Both the position numbers and the translations under genes were made by a program. From NCBI GenBank assembly GCA_023853785.1, contig JAJIRX010000280.1, positions 1 to 50,577 of the forward strand: a stretch of 50,577 nt of DNA, written 5' to 3'. This document shows positions 22,490 to 34,857 of the stretch, piece after piece (position 1 is the stretch's first letter; each line of letters begins with the position of its first letter). The notes under the pieces are model-generated. The model had not been told where the DNA came from. It searched no databases and saw only the letters and a program-made list of their open reading frames with translations. The stretch comes from Psilocybe azurescens (lineage: Eukaryota > Basidiomycota > Agaricomycetes > Agaricales > Agrocybaceae).

Positions 22490-24650
22490 ATCCTGAATGC
22501 CCCAAATACACTCTTTATCCTGTTGCCTATGGTACATACAAATGGCAGACCAGGAGATGCTGAAGCCCCAGCTACTGGAGGTTTAGAAGAAAGGCCTGTA
22601 AACCAACTAGTCTGTGAGAGTAGTAGGGGTGATGATGTGAACAGGACTCAATCCTATGCTGAGGAGGCAGGACCTGACATGGCTGCAGGATGGGCAGCCT
22701 CTAGGCTGCCCCAGTCATTCATGAATAATGACTCTGCTGCTGAAGCAAGGGGAAGTTACCCAAAACCAAAGTGGCCATTGCTGGCCCATGAACCCAAGAA
22801 GAGCTCATGTACAAAGTATAGCTCCTGCAGTACAACCTGACCACTGTCTGCAGCAGATTCACCAAGCTCCAAGACCCTCTCACAGGGAACCAGCCAATAG
22901 GCATTCCACTCTAGGGGTCAAGACAACTAGGCCAACATTAAAGGTTGCATCTCTAAACATGAGAGGAGGAGGATCTACAGCCACAATGAACAAATGACAG
23001 GGAGTAAATCAACTCCTGCAAGACAATAAAATTGGCATCCTAGCTGTGCAAGAGACACACCTGAAGGATGAAGCTATTGAACAACTCCACACCCAGTTCC
23101 ACATGAGGCTGCATATCTATAACAGCCAAGCCATTGGCCAAACAAATAGCAAGGGAGTGGGTTTTGTCCTAAATAAACAACTCACAGCCTGGAAAGAGGC
23201 TATCTTCTGGGAAATTATGCCAGATCAAGCTGCATTACTCACAGTCCCCTGGCAGAACACTTCAATGTTAATATACTTGCAATCTATGCACCAAATAGGT
23301 ATGCTGAGAATGCCACATTCTGGGACCTCCTCCATGAGAAGTGGGAAAATGAGAACATTGCCATACCAGACATTGTCCTAGGTGACTTCAATATGGTTGA
23401 AGATGCACTTGACCATTTCCCAAGCTGGAATGACACAGCTGCACAAATTGAGATCTTGAGGAAGCTGAAGACCTCTTCAGCCCTACAGATGGCTGGAGAA
23501 GAAGTAATGAGGAAAAATGCACCTACTCATTCACCCAAACAGCCACTGGATCTTGCTCACAAATTGACTGCATATACACAACAGGACCACTCTTTGCAAA
23601 CAGCAGAGAATGGCAGATAAACCAAACAGCAATTCACACAGACCAAAATTGGTCTCTGCAGTTGCAAACCCTGGAGCACCATACATAGGTTGTGGTTGCT
23701 GGTGCATCCCCTTTTGCAATTAAAACTGTAAAGTCATACAGAGCATTGTGACACTGGGGACTGTACTTGAACAAAAAATCTATCACATGGCTCATGATGA
23801 TAGACTAAGTAGAGATACACTCAACCCCAGCTACTCTTCTCAGGCTTTAAAAGGAAGTTGCAGCTCTTGTGAAGAGCTTTGCACACTCTGCAGCCCCAAA
23901 AATAGATGTACAGATCAAAAAACCCAAGGCCATGCTCCAGGAGGTTATGAATAGAGGCATCTAATGAAAACATGGAAAACACAAAGGTGGTAGTTGCTGA
24001 GATTGAGCAATGCATCACTGAGCTGGAAGTCATGCTACACACAGATAAGAGACAATGTTGCTATGTGACACAGAATTGAGAGCAAAAGCATTGGTAGCAA
24101 ATACTGGATACAGACCAACAAAGAAAAAAACCATGTGGCACCATACCAAGCCTGAAAGACCCTATCCTCACCACCAGATGCACCCATATACACAACAAAA
24201 TCAGAGGAAATGGCAGAACTAGCAGCCATCTATCATAATAAGCTACAAATCCAGGACCTAGCAGATGACCTTGATCCAAATGAGACCTCTGTAATCCTAA
24301 ACCATATAACCCCTGTCTCAGTGCTGAAGGAGAACAGACCTGGCATCCTCCCCTCAAAAAGGAGAAGTCAGAAAAGCAATGCTTGCTCTGCCAGATGGGA
24401 AAGCAGCAGGGATAGATAGCATTTCCCATGAACTGTGGAAAACACTTATGGAAAAACACACAAATAATACCAGAGCAGGCCAGCCAGCCTTTGACATAGT
24501 ATCTGTGCTGACACATGTCTATAATGACATAGAAAACATGGAGTGGACCCATGCACTGGCTTTGCAGAAAAGTGGATGTGCCCAATATACAAAAAAGGTG
24601 ATAAGAAGGAAATCAGCAACTATAGACCCACATGGGACAGTGATCTAATT
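22490..24650 (+). pseudogene. Tad-like LINE ORF2: endonuclease and start of reverse transcriptase, truncated
   Basis: The apurinic endonuclease domain is recognisable at 22940-23420: VASLNMRGGG, then GVNQLLQDNKIGILAVQETH (the metal-binding Glu), a stretch ending in DIVLGDFNMVEDALD. The reverse transcriptase fingers follow at 24370-24640: LALPDGKAAGIDSISHELWK, the hallmark P-G-D motif at the start of LINE reverse transcriptases, then CPIYKKGDKKEISNYRP. Sequence similarity stops near 24650, before the YADD catalytic box, so the 3' end, RNase H and tail are missing. Many stops and frame changes occur. The family is Tad1/I-clade-like as found in fungi. Same strand as the presumed ORF1 on the far side of the Tc1 element. 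Confidence 0.75.
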
Positions 24651-25930
24651 ACATACTGTACGGAATTTGAATTAATTATGATGTGATGTGTCACACAGCC
24701 TGAAAGAGACTCAGCAAAAGGCAATTATGTAGTGCTCATCACAGTGTCAAGCAAGAGCCCAACAATGTCATGTGAGGTACAGTGTCAAGTGGACACCATC
24801 CCTGGTACACTGCACCCCTGGCACACCCTGCAGGGGGCAATTTTGATTTCAGCAGCCAGTTTTCAGCAAATCTGGCGTCAGCTCCCACCATTCTAATGCA
24901 CTTTCTTTTGGATACTTTCATCCCATTCTGGACACTTTTTCCATCCCTGGTATACCAATTTAGGATGGATTGTGGGGGAGAAATTGGCGGGGGAAGGGGC
25001 GGAGGTCTGATTGAGGTAAATAAAATATAAAATAGAATTTGTACTTGTTATTTGTCTGGCATGAATGCTCGTTTGAGAGATTGCAGTAAAACAGATGGTA
25101 AAATGGTTCCTCAATTTATGCAGTTTCTAGTATGTCCTCTGCCACAAGGTGTTGAAGTGCAGTATGGCTTCCGCATATCTTAAAATGCTCCACATATCCA
25201 ATACATATTTGTTATGCAGCTCACTTGGCAAATCAATTGAAATTTAAATGAGATTGGATGGAATCAGGGCTGCATTGACTTGGTTGCCGGACTTCATCTG
25301 AAGCACTACAGGTGCCACAGTATGTAAATATTGAGCGGCTGCTGTCCCACCTTCTATTACTGCCTACGCCCTAGAGCTGCTCCATAACCTGTATATATAT
25401 AGTAAGACTGTTCTGGTCTCCAAATTAAGATTGGCAACTGGGGGAGCTACTTGAATTGTTTATTAGTCGCTGCCACTGGAACTGTGAATTAGCAACCAGT
25501 TTTATGCTCAGCGGATGCCAGAAGACAGTAATAAATTGAATATTGGCAACTGGTGCAGGTATGGTGATGGATGACCCAGAAATTTGTATGGGGGCTCCAT
25601 AGGGGTTTCTTATTTGCCACTAGTGCCACAGATGAAATCCAGAATCTGGGATTGGGATGGAACAGAAAGCAGTTGCCATAGAAATTTAGATTACACCATA
25701 GGCTGCCATAACTTTTGGAAATGAGACACCATCCAGTTCAGGAATATGTCGGGCACTGTCATTGTCATTTTCTACTATGTCTGCCCACATCTGTTGCTCA
25801 TATTTTAGTATGCATGGGTGAATGTCAATATGAAATAGTTCCAAAATTATTCCCAAATAAAGTGGGGTACATAACAATGCATGGGACTGCTGCCACAGCT
25901 CTCCATGTATATTCTATGCTTTCTACATAA
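24651..25930. other. Stretch without a recognisable gene
   Basis: A-T rich, CpG-poor sequence with short open frames only. I could not identify the 3' end of the LINE, a poly-A tract or any terminal repeat. Probably transposon debris too decayed to name. Confidence 0.4.
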
Positions 25931-26356
25931 TCACTCCTGGGGTGCAGGTAATTTGAGACTATCCAAAACTTTTTCTGTATTGTTAAAGGTTTTGAATATA
26001 GTTTGTGGTTTCTAAATTTTAATCAAAACTTCTACCATTTGAGTATTCAAAATTGAGGCGAAATGTCTAAATTTAGTAGGTATTTTGGACAACCGAGAAC
26101 AATAACATTTGGAACTGCTTTCAAAATTCCAAATTCCAAATTATATATGTTGCTATGGGAACCAATTCAAATTAAAATTCAGAATCTCAAAACTAGTCCC
26201 AAATGTTATTGTTCTTGTCTTTCCAAGATAATCACTAGATTTAGACATTTCAACTCAATTTTGATTAAAATTTAGAAACTGCAAACCATATTCAGAACCT
26301 TTAACAATACAGAAAAAGTTTTGGGTAGTTTTAAATTCGCTGCACCCCAGGAGTGA
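25931..26356. mobile_element. Foldback (MITE-like) element, near-complete palindrome
   Basis: Exact 17 bp inverted ends, TCACTCCTGGGGTGCAG at 25931-25947 and its complement at 26340-26356, bound a 426 bp unit that is an imperfect palindrome over almost its whole length. Matching inner blocks include TATTGTTAAAGGTT / AACCTTTAACAATA and AACAATAACATTTGG / CCAAATGTTATTGTT around a short centre near 26140. There is no coding capacity. A target duplication is not clear, so the superfamily is open. Confidence 0.75.
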
Positions 26357-27820
26357 ATGTGCAACTTTATAAATCACAATCACAATCCCATTTGCAATCT
26401 TATTCCCATTCTCATTCTCGTCCTCATTCTTGTTCTTGATATTGTACATAGCATTATACTAGCTCATCTACAAACTACAGCTATGGCCATGATGATGATC
26501 ACAACAACAAGCCAATGAAGAGTTCTATAAATGCTGATGAAGAGGGGCGGCAGTGTGCACACTTGCACATTTACTATCCAGATGACCCGGCAAAAGACCA
26601 AAACGGGGACCAACACAGAGACCACATAAAGTATAATAGAGTGAAGGGAAGTTAAGCATTGAAGTTGAGGATGCCAATGACATTAAACATGGTGTGATTT
26701 ATGATGCATGTAATTTGGATGTTTGTATCTGTGGCAGTTTGGGATTGATGGACACCTGTTTATTGGGCGATACATGCATGCAACTAAGACAAAACAAATG
26801 GCTGGCTCCTGACTCCCTCCTAATCAGCTTTACAGATTGTCCACTTTTAAAACATCTTCTCTATCGCGAAATATGAACAACCTATTGTTTTGTGGGCTCA
26901 CAAAAGATGTACAAGCAAGTAGTGTTCAGATATTTTGAAGTCGGTTCCCGATCTGCAAATTGAGAACTCTTATCATGTCTTCACTGGACACCGGCACAAT
27001 AGTTCAGGTATTGAAAATGTTGACAAGCTAACAACAACATGAAAAGTATAATGTCTCTTTCAATTTGTGTGTCCCAGTAGTGCATTTGATGGCCTTACCT
27101 CTCAGAGACTTGCTTTAAGTGCTGGGACTGCATAACGTACATCAGTATTTGTTCAGATATGACTTATTCTGAAATCCATTATTCCTCTATATACCTCACT
27201 GAGTCTCACAGTGTATTAGGGATAACCATTGCAATTTGCAGTGGCCGCTTGATCAAAATTGGGGTTTCATAATTATGTTTCCTCCAGCGTCTGCAATATG
27301 TCCATTATGTCAATATCAGACTCCCAAATTGTTAAATCAAAGACAGAAATCACTTGTTCTATAAACCAGACCATGAATATTTCTCACCCTCTTCCCAAAC
27401 TATGGTTTATCCTCAATGATATCACTGCGACACCTGTAGTGGTTGAAGTCATGTATGAACCCCCAGCAGTTTGTCAAAGGGCCTCATACATGACAGCCAG
27501 CAGTTTGCCAACTGCCCAAAATTCATGTATGAGGGCTGTAGGGTATATAAATATGTTGGTACAGGTATACATATGTAAACATTGCGTATTTTGGTCCCAC
27601 AGGGGAAAAAAAAACTGTTTGTGACCGATTGGGGCATTTTGGTGGGGCTAAAATGCCTGTTGGATTCTATTAATATTTTCTACACTAATGCCACTCTTTG
27701 TGCTATATATAGTGGGCATTGTTGGGTGGATGGTAAAGGAAACTTTGGATGACATTTAAAAATAGAAAGTACCTATGTCATAAATAGATTGAATCATTCA
27801 GGTGCAGTGCCACCTGTTTT
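26357..27820. other. Stretch without a recognisable gene
   Basis: CpG-poor sequence with frames below 125 codons and no recognisable product. No terminal repeats were seen. Confidence 0.35.
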
Positions 27821-28030
27821 GATGGACCATGGGACATAGCTCTAGGCCTGACAGTGATGGCATCACTGCCATCACTTACCAATATCTGATGCATCATGGG
27901 ATATGCCTGACAGTGATGCCAGTGATGCCATCACTTACCAATATTTGATGGACCACGTCAATGACTCTAGGCCTCATAATGATGCCATCGCTGTCATCAC
28001 TTATCAGATGGACCACATAAATATCCAAGG
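27821..28030. repeat. Short minisatellite, three units plus a partial
   Basis: Units begin GATG(G/C)A at 27821, 27888, 27947 and 28007 (lengths 67, 59 and 60 bp, then a partial). Each carries a core of the type TGATGCCATCACTTACCAATATTT. Units differ by several substitutions and small indels. Confidence 0.75.
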
Positions 28031-28399
28031 TGCTGTACATGAGGTCCACAGTTCAAACAGAATGTTGTAATAAATTTCGCATTTGTTTTGTAGTTAAAAA
28101 TGATAGATGTTGTATTTGTGTCGGACTGATTCATGTTACATTTTAATCTACTACTACTCTCATTAAACATAGACCCAAAACTTTGATGGCTTTGCTGATT
28201 TTCTGTTTCGAAGAATCACAGTACCCTCTGGAGCCTGGGTTACTGCTGTGGACGTACTTTGAAGCAACAATTTAATGTTAGATGATTTTTAAACATATGA
28301 AAGATACCAGACACATGTACCTTGCTTGGGAGGGATTTGAAACAGCAGCATTACAAGTGGAACATCATGCTGGAATTACATCTAAATTTTTGATGTCCT

Positions 28400-30392
28400 G
28401 CTTGTGCAATGGTTTGTGAGCAAAATGCAATTGTCCACCAATATCAGACCACTCACTTCTCAGCCTCCTGATCTTTTGGAATCACATCTGGAATTGCATC
28501 TCCAATCATCTTCTGACGTTTCACAGAGATCGCTTTTGGATTTGAATTACCGCTTCTCTTTCCACACTTCGATTTTGCCATCGATTTTGCTCCTGGTGCA
28601 GGGACTGGGGCTGCATCAAGAAAGGATCTTGCTGGTTGAGTATTTGCAGGTGAATCTCCCCAGGATATGCAGTGGAGGCCACAGTTTTGCCATCAATGTG
28701 GCTTCAAAATGTGCCAAAGTAATGGGTTGTGGGATTGGCTCGGTGCATTGTGAGATTGACTCAGGGCATTGTGAGATTGACTCAGGGGTGGTGAGGATCC
28801 AGGAGAATTGACAGGTGATGCACACACCAATGGTGGAGGGGAGGGTCTTGGTGAGTTGACTGGTGATGCACATGCAGGTGGTTGAGGTGAACAAGGTCAT
28901 GGCGTGTGCATAGGCTCAAGCTCGAAGTCATCTGGCCAACTGTAAGGAAATGGTGTTGAGTTATTGAGAATAACTTGTGTGGCTGAAGTTTTGTTTGCAC
29001 AGTGAATGCGAGCTGAATTCTAATCTGTCAACGCAGAGTTCCAATTTGTCAACATAATCTGAGTGGTTGAAGATTGGGTGACCGGTGGCACTTTACAAGG
29101 ATTGAAACGATGAGGCTTGGACCTGGAACGGAGGGACCATGTGGAAACGAGTCGAGGGTTGCATTGTCTTTGTTGAAATCACTTGTGGCCATTAGGGACA
29201 TGGATTCATCTGTAATGGGGAGTGCTCAAGCTTTACATTCTTCCGGTGCTAGAATCAATCATATATAATAAATAAAAGGAATTGTAGTAAATGTAAACAA
29301 CGTACTGTAACACTTTTGCAAAAAGCTTCCGTAGATGGGAACAATCACTTTTTCATATCTCTGGCGCTCAGCATGGCCCGAAGTTCATGGGAATGTCTCT
29401 GCTGGTTGTGCCAGAATGAACACTGGAATAACATGTTAGTATATCACCCTCAAATTTTGCTTGTAGAACATACCTTAAGATATTCATTGTCCCATCTGTC
29501 GCCGATTCTGGACCACCAGCTATTAAAGTAGCTGTCCACCCGGTAGCCTCACAGATTGCGTCTAGGATTGGCTGGACAAACAGAAGGAGTCCTTGAATAG
29601 CTCTGTGAAGTGAAGAAATGAGGATGATCTGGCATTGAGAGCAATGGGCAAGATATGCACTGTTGACGATCAGCAGGGTCAGTCAACACCTTGGCACTGA
29701 CTCCAGCCTTGAAGGCGGCCTGCTTCCACCTCCTTTGCTCTGTTAAGTGCAACATTGAGAACATTCGCTGCGCAATTGGCTCACATGTCTTGGCAATGTT
29801 GCGTTGTTTGACAGGTGGGTCCATAGCCTGGAGTTCATCTTTGATTGCTGCGCAAGCAGTCTTCCTCCACGAGTTGATACTAGACTTCAGACGCTGGCTT
29901 GCGAGGTTCCTTCCTGGTAAGACCTTGGATTAAAGCAGTGTAGGGTACACAAGCGCCAGGTTTTGACCTGTTCTTCTCCTTTTTGTATCAGTACTCAAAC
30001 CACCTGTTGATTTTCTAAAATGTACATTGTTTAGATTGGATTGAAATGAGCATGTGACATGTTCCAAAAATACATACTGCTTTGCAAGAAGCCACATTCT
30101 TTCTCCTCTGCTCAAGTCTCATGACTGCTTTCTGGTATTCCTCTGCAGTCAACTTCTCCTTGTCTGGCTCCTTCTGTTCAATGTCAGCAGAATTGTCATC
30201 TACTGCAGCTAAGTCTGCATCAGATGGCTCTTCCTCATCCAGTAAGTCAGGTGGAAACCTCTTGAAAAATCTCCTCTGAATCAATAACAGCACTTCAGCA
30301 GTACGATTGTTGGCTGCAGCTAGTTTGTATGCCGGCATTTCACCAGTCAGAAACTCCTTGCGCAACCCCTTGAAGGCACCCAGATTGACCAT
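28400..30392 (-). pseudogene. Decayed gene of an expanded Agaricomycete repeat-associated family (function unknown)
   Basis: The N-terminal exon starts at 30392 with MVNLGAFKGLRKEFLTGEMP, then RFFKRFPPDL...EEPSDADLAAVDDNS and a charged helix KLTAEEYQKAVMRLEQRRK. After an intron, minus-strand frames give INSWRKTACAAIKDELQA (29880), NIAKTCEPIAQRMFSMLHLT (29780), PILDAICEATGWTATLIAGG (29560-29500) and SVHSGTTSRDIPMNFG (29400). A Ser/Pro/Lys tail with GKRSGNSNPKAISVKRQK (28560) closes it. This layout matches a multicopy hypothetical-protein family that I recall from Agaricomycete genomes, in which a GWKATLIVGGP-type motif follows an RQRCI-type stretch. The biochemical role is unknown. Several stops and at least two frame changes lie in the middle exons, so it is probably dead. 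CpG is low, as in neighbouring debris. Confidence 0.5.
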
Positions 30393-30739
30393 GCTAATTG
30401 AGAGGATTTAGTACTCTCTCAAGTTTGACAGCTATGGAAGGACCCAACGTACTTATCTGGTTTTTTTCTTTGTAGTGTACCCAATTTTCAAAAGGTGTAT
30501 TCAAGATGGCAATGTGTGCATTTTACATCAATGAGAATTGGATTTTGGGATCAGTTTCAACTGATCTGCAGCCTGCCAACTATGAACCGGTTCACAGCTC
30601 ACTGACAACAGTAAGCCCTTTATCTTCTCGTTTACATATAACTTATTCAAATCTACATTACACTTGCAGGTAAATGGTAATTGAAAAAGGGACAAACCAG
30701 TTTGTGGGATTATAGTGGCTCACAATATACCTGCACACT

Positions 30740-32190
30740 ATGATCGACCCAATTGATGAGCTTGCCATTCATCTTGGCACCAAAAAGTAGTATAAGGCCA
30801 AGATCTCTACTCCCTTCCCCTTCCTTCCCACTCCCTATGAATTTTCTGCTCTCTGTGTCTGCACCACCTGCACCCTTAAGTTCTGCACCCTTTCCCTTGG
30901 CCCCTGTACAAGCCAATGACCCTGGTATGCCTCCCACACCACCCTCCCCTGGTATGTGTCCAGTTATCTATAAAATGCCAGAGTACTTACTTGAAAATTT
31001 TTTGGGCTTCAGATATTGATCCACTCAATTTTGTGGCTGTCAGTGACGATGATCCCAATTTTTCAAAGACCAGCATACCCCATCCAGACAATCTTGTAGA
31101 GCCTTTGGTGGGGATACTTGTGGTAACTGCTGGAAATTATGTTGGACTTTGCAAACCTCAGTATGTGTTCAATTCTTTTCCATATTTCATTCTCTTGCTT
31201 ATCGTCTAATAGCTTAGTTTCATCAAGAGAGGACCCATTCCGTGTACCTGGCTTTGTGGTCCATGAATTTTTTAACTGGGCCCCCACCACTGCATACATA
31301 CTACCATGAGCAATATGATGTGGGTGATATTTGCCTCATCTCTGCAACACCTTCCACCATTCCAATCCCAGCAGACACTGACGACTTCATTCATTACAAA
31401 TGTCTCAATTCTGCTCTCTGGGAAACTGCACATGCCTACTACAATGAGCAGTATGGTATGAGGGACACTCGCCCTGTTCCCAAGGACCCTAACTACTCAT
31501 GTGTGCAGATTCCTCATCCTGACGAGTTGGTGCAGCCCCTGGAACCCTTTGTGGTAGTAACAGCTGGGGAGTACGTTGGGATCCAACACTCTAAGTGCTT
31601 ATTTCCATTATTTTTAATCAATACCCTGATGATACCTTTTAGGTTGATACTGGCAGGTAACGAGCTGCTCCATATGCCAGGCTTTGCATTGCGTGAGTTT
31701 TTGACTAGTACTTGGCCAAAGCTTATTACTGCAAACAGCATATTGCCAATGACATTGTCATCATGGTCTGTATTGTACCTTTTACCTGCTCACACCCGTA
31801 TTGCTGCCATCTCTACTGATTGCTCTTGCTGATCGAAGCGACCACATCTTCTCAATGTTATTGATGCCACCTTCACAAACTGTATGTCCCTCTTTATGCT
31901 TGGTAGATTGAACTATGCTGACTGTCTCTGCAAGATAACAAACCCGTGCTCCCACCAATTTTGAGTTCTTCAAATGCCTCTGCATCAACTTCCACTGCCA
32001 CTCCCCTAGTGAACTTGGTTCTAGGACACGGGTCAGAAAGCGTGCCAAGAAGTCTTCACTGACACGGCATGGCTCTTGCACTTACAAAGTTGATGGAGTA
32101 GTTCACTTTTACACTAAGGACAAGCTTGAGGCTGGTGATTCTGAGGCAGATATTATTACAGTACGGGTACTGTCAGCTCATACTGGCTGA
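30740..32190 (+). pseudogene. Unrecognised gene remnant with an internal duplication
   Basis: I do not recognise this family. Plus-strand pieces at 31020-31300 and 31480-31760 are diverged copies of one module: DDPNFSKTSIPHPDNLVEPL then VVTAGNYVGL and later VPGFVVHEFF in the first; KDPNYSCVQIPHPDELVQPL then VVTAGEYVGI and later MPGFALREFL in the second. Plausible introns lie between the pieces (for example 30952-31010 and around 31595-31640). A Pro/Ser/Ala-rich stretch precedes the first module at 30810-30950. A basic stretch (VRKRAKKSS, 32033) follows. Stops within joined frames suggest decay, though some may be undetected introns. Confidence 0.35.
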
Positions 32191-32559
32191 ACTTTTAGAT
32201 TAGTGTAGATTAGTACTATGTTGGTGGTATCATGCTTAAATCCATTGTTATTTTTTGCTGTCTCTCCTGCCTTGCCAAGATGTGCCTTAAAAATCAAGAT
32301 AAGACAGATTGAAAATTGGAAATGTATTGCAATGATGCTCTAGATTAATTGAAATTTTTTTACTGATGTGGCCTACAATTAATCAATAAGATGTATCCTA
32401 TCATTTGACTGGGAAGGTGTGTGGGATGCAATATTATTTGACTCAAGTCGCAAACTTACAAAGGTTTGTAGTGGTGTGCAGCTACAATCTGGTGTTCAGA
32501 AAGTGCTAAAGTGTACGAATTCATGTATATTACATGCAGTACAGTACATTCAATCTACT

Positions 32560-33065
32560 ACTGAAGTTGACAATGTCTCAGCTTCTTCAAGTGCTTCAAG
32601 TATTGCAATAAATTTTTGATATTCTGCTTCCTCTTTTTCACGTTGATGTCTAGTCTTTTTCCTCTGACTATAGATATAATTAAATGGCAGAAGGATACAA
32701 TGAAGTAAACAGCTTCATACCGATATTTCCAAGCTCTGTCGTTGATCTTGTCTCTATTTTTCTCGATATCATGCTTGGGCTGTTGATGTTTCTCCCTCTC
32801 AAGCTTGAGGGCTTCGGGTGTGCTTTGCAGCCTAATATATAGTAAGATATGCCACAGTAAGCTGAGTGTCAATGTACCATTTGAGATGTTTGCACTTGCA
32901 ATCTTTCTCTTGCTTGCGTTCTTGATGCCTGAGCACACATTGTCAGCCAATCAATTATAGAGAGGAGTACCAAATCACTTACCATTTGTAATGATTCCTT
33001 TTCCTTCTGAGTCTTAAAGCTTGTTTTTCTGGATCATCTTCTGCAGGTTTAGTGGCACGCAGCAT
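32560..33065 (-). CDS. Charged coiled-coil protein fragment, unknown function
   Basis: Starting at the ATG at 33063-33065 the minus strand reads MLRATKPAEDDPEKQALRLR, then after short introns KRKIASANISNG, RLQSTPEALKLEREKH and a long Lys/Glu/Arg-rich helix (NRDKINDRAWKYRYE, joined to RKKTRHQREKEEAEYQKF, then IAILEALEEAETL). The helical part has a coiled-coil appearance. Splice sites are plausible (GTATG donor near 32720, AG acceptor near 32667). It ends 190 bp inside of a Tc1/IS630-type element boundary at 33256 and is not part of it. It may be a complete small transposon-associated protein or the start of a decayed one. No family name can be given. Confidence 0.4.
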
Positions 33066-33255
33066 GTGGAAAGAGTGAAAGATCAAGAACGGGAATTTTT
33101 GGGTAGTACCAAGTCATAAATTCATTGTAAATTCTAAAAATAGATTATTTCCTAATATGGAAGAAGGTCAGTTTCAGCCAAGTTTGAACTTTTGAGAGTG
33201 TCTAAGTAGAGATCTAAATTCTGTTTAGACTCAATATAAAGGTGTAATAAGACTA

Positions 33256-34697
33256 CAGTGCTTTGCAAATGAAACTGCCAACATGATTTCTGCATTGGCC
33301 TTGTTTATTTGGCACAATGTGACCATCAGTCACTTCTTGGAGATACGGTACATGAACCCGTGCACTGCGGAATACACCAAAGATCACTTCAGTGCTATGT
33401 GTTTGCACGTTGAACCAGTAGAGATTAGACTACATTAATCATTATACATGTATTTAGTCTTCAAGAAAATAGTAACCACAATTTTCAATCCATCCCTGAG
33501 CCATCTCTGGCATAATTGAGGCTGCTGCTTGATGAATCAACCATGGGCAGCATTCGGGTTGACTGCCTTGTTTTCGTGATGTCGTAACCAGGCTTTGAGA
33601 GAGTGGAATGACTGTTCAATTGGGTTGCAGTCAGGAGAATAGGGCGGAAGTTGGATAAGTTTGGCACCTAGATAAAGCATAAGCTTTCAATTCAGTCAAT
33701 GAAGAAAAAGAAAGTAGGACAGACCACAATCATGCACAATCAGCCTCTCAATGTCTTTTGTCATGGTGGATAGTGCAGTTATCGAGGATGACAACACTAT
33801 TTGGACCAGGGTATGGATTGAGTTTTGGGGCCTTGGATCAATATGATAAAGTGGTGGAAAAAGCGAAGGAGGGAAAGACATACAAGTTGTTCATTGAGAA
33901 ATGTAAGGAACCTTTCTTTGTTGACTGATCCTTCAAAGATGTCAAGAGCAATATAGCCGTCGCATGTGAGGGCAGGGAGCACGGAGTAACGCTGTCCACG
34001 GACAAAAAACTTCCTACGAACACAAGCTTGTCCAACTTGAGCCCAGCCCATTTGTCGTTGATTGGTGCGGTCGTCAACACTGGATTCATCAAGCCATACA
34101 ATATAGTCTGCTGGAATGTCAGCATAAGCAGCTTGCCAAGTTGCACGAAGAAGCTCATTGCACTCTGCTGCAGCTGGTGATACTTGTTTCCTAGAAAGTG
34201 CCAGTTTATGCAGTGTGCGGCGAGATGGTGGAAAGAGAGACATCGATGTTGCGGTACTGAACAAGCCTGTCATGCACTTCATCAAGGTATATAACAGGAC
34301 TAGCCTCAATAAGTGAGGAAATGTAATTGACATCCCCATTTCCAGAGCACGCCGTCGTCCTCGCCGTTGTGCGTGTGGATTGTAAACCACACCATACTCA
34401 CGTTCCAGGTGCAAAACCTCTCAGACAGTACGTTCACAGCAACCAACAAGCTCAGCTATCTCTTTGTTGGACTTCTTGAGGTCCTTGCTCCATACAACCA
34501 TCAGCTGGCGGATTTCTTGTGAGAGATGAGGAGGCATTGATGAGCAAGATAAACAAGTAGGAGGATATCATCACAGTATGGGCCAGCATCCATCAAACAC
34601 TCATTTGGGATGGACGCTTGTCACATCAGCCTGCGTGCAAAGTCATACAAACAAGTTCTGTATGATTTCGTTTGGCAGTTTCATATGCAAAGCACTG
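33256..34697 (-). mobile_element. Tc1/IS630-type DNA transposon with short terminal inverted repeats
   Basis: The left end CAGTGCTTTGCAAATGAAAC at 33256 matches, inverted, the right end closing at 34697 (GTTTCATATGCAAAGCACTG), extending over about 27 bp. TA dinucleotides border both ends (33254-33255 and 34698-34699), the expected target duplication. The 1442 bp unit encodes one transposase on the minus strand. The termini are well kept and CpG dinucleotides are still frequent in the coding part, so it is younger than the Tc1 element at 20668. Confidence 0.88.
33485..34537 (-). pseudogene. Tc1/IS630-type DDE endonuclease transposase with frame breaks
   Basis: Reading from the ATG at 34535-34537: a helix-turn-helix (SQEIRQLMVVWSKDLKKSNK then EIAELVGCCERTV), a basic linker PHAQRRGRRRALEMG, a second DNA-binding stretch, then the catalytic core. 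IVWLDESSVDDRTNQ (34095) carries the first Asp, VVILDNCTIHHD (33800-33760) the second, and LPPYSPDCNPIEQSFHSL (33650-33600) the Glu, with the usual D34E-type spacing. FFVRGQRYSVLPALTCDGYI between them is typical of the fungal DDE superfamily endonucleases that Agaricomycete genomes carry in many copies. One stop (after ERTV) and at least three frame changes, around 34210, 33880 and 33660, break the frame. All three acidic residues survive in their local frames. Confidence 0.8.
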
Positions 34698-34699
34698 TA

Positions 34700-34849
34700 A
34701 TATATAGTTATTAAATCAAATGACAGCCTTTTTTTTGGGAAAAAACAGTGTCAGATTTTACCAGAATCAGGTTGAAGAGAAGAGAGAGTTCAGTTGTAAC
34801 ATAGCTAAATGTGTTCCAACTGTTTTGAGAATTACATTTTGGGAAACAT
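34700..34849. other. Spacer between two transposons
   Basis: 150 bp of A-T rich sequence between the Tc1/IS630-type element and the hAT-like element. Nothing recognised. Confidence 0.5.
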
Positions 34850-34857
34850 GCTAGCAC
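34850..34857 (+). repeat. Target site duplication, left side of left hAT-like copy
   Basis: GCTAGCAC, repeated exactly at 36764-36771 on the other side of the element. Confidence 0.75.
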
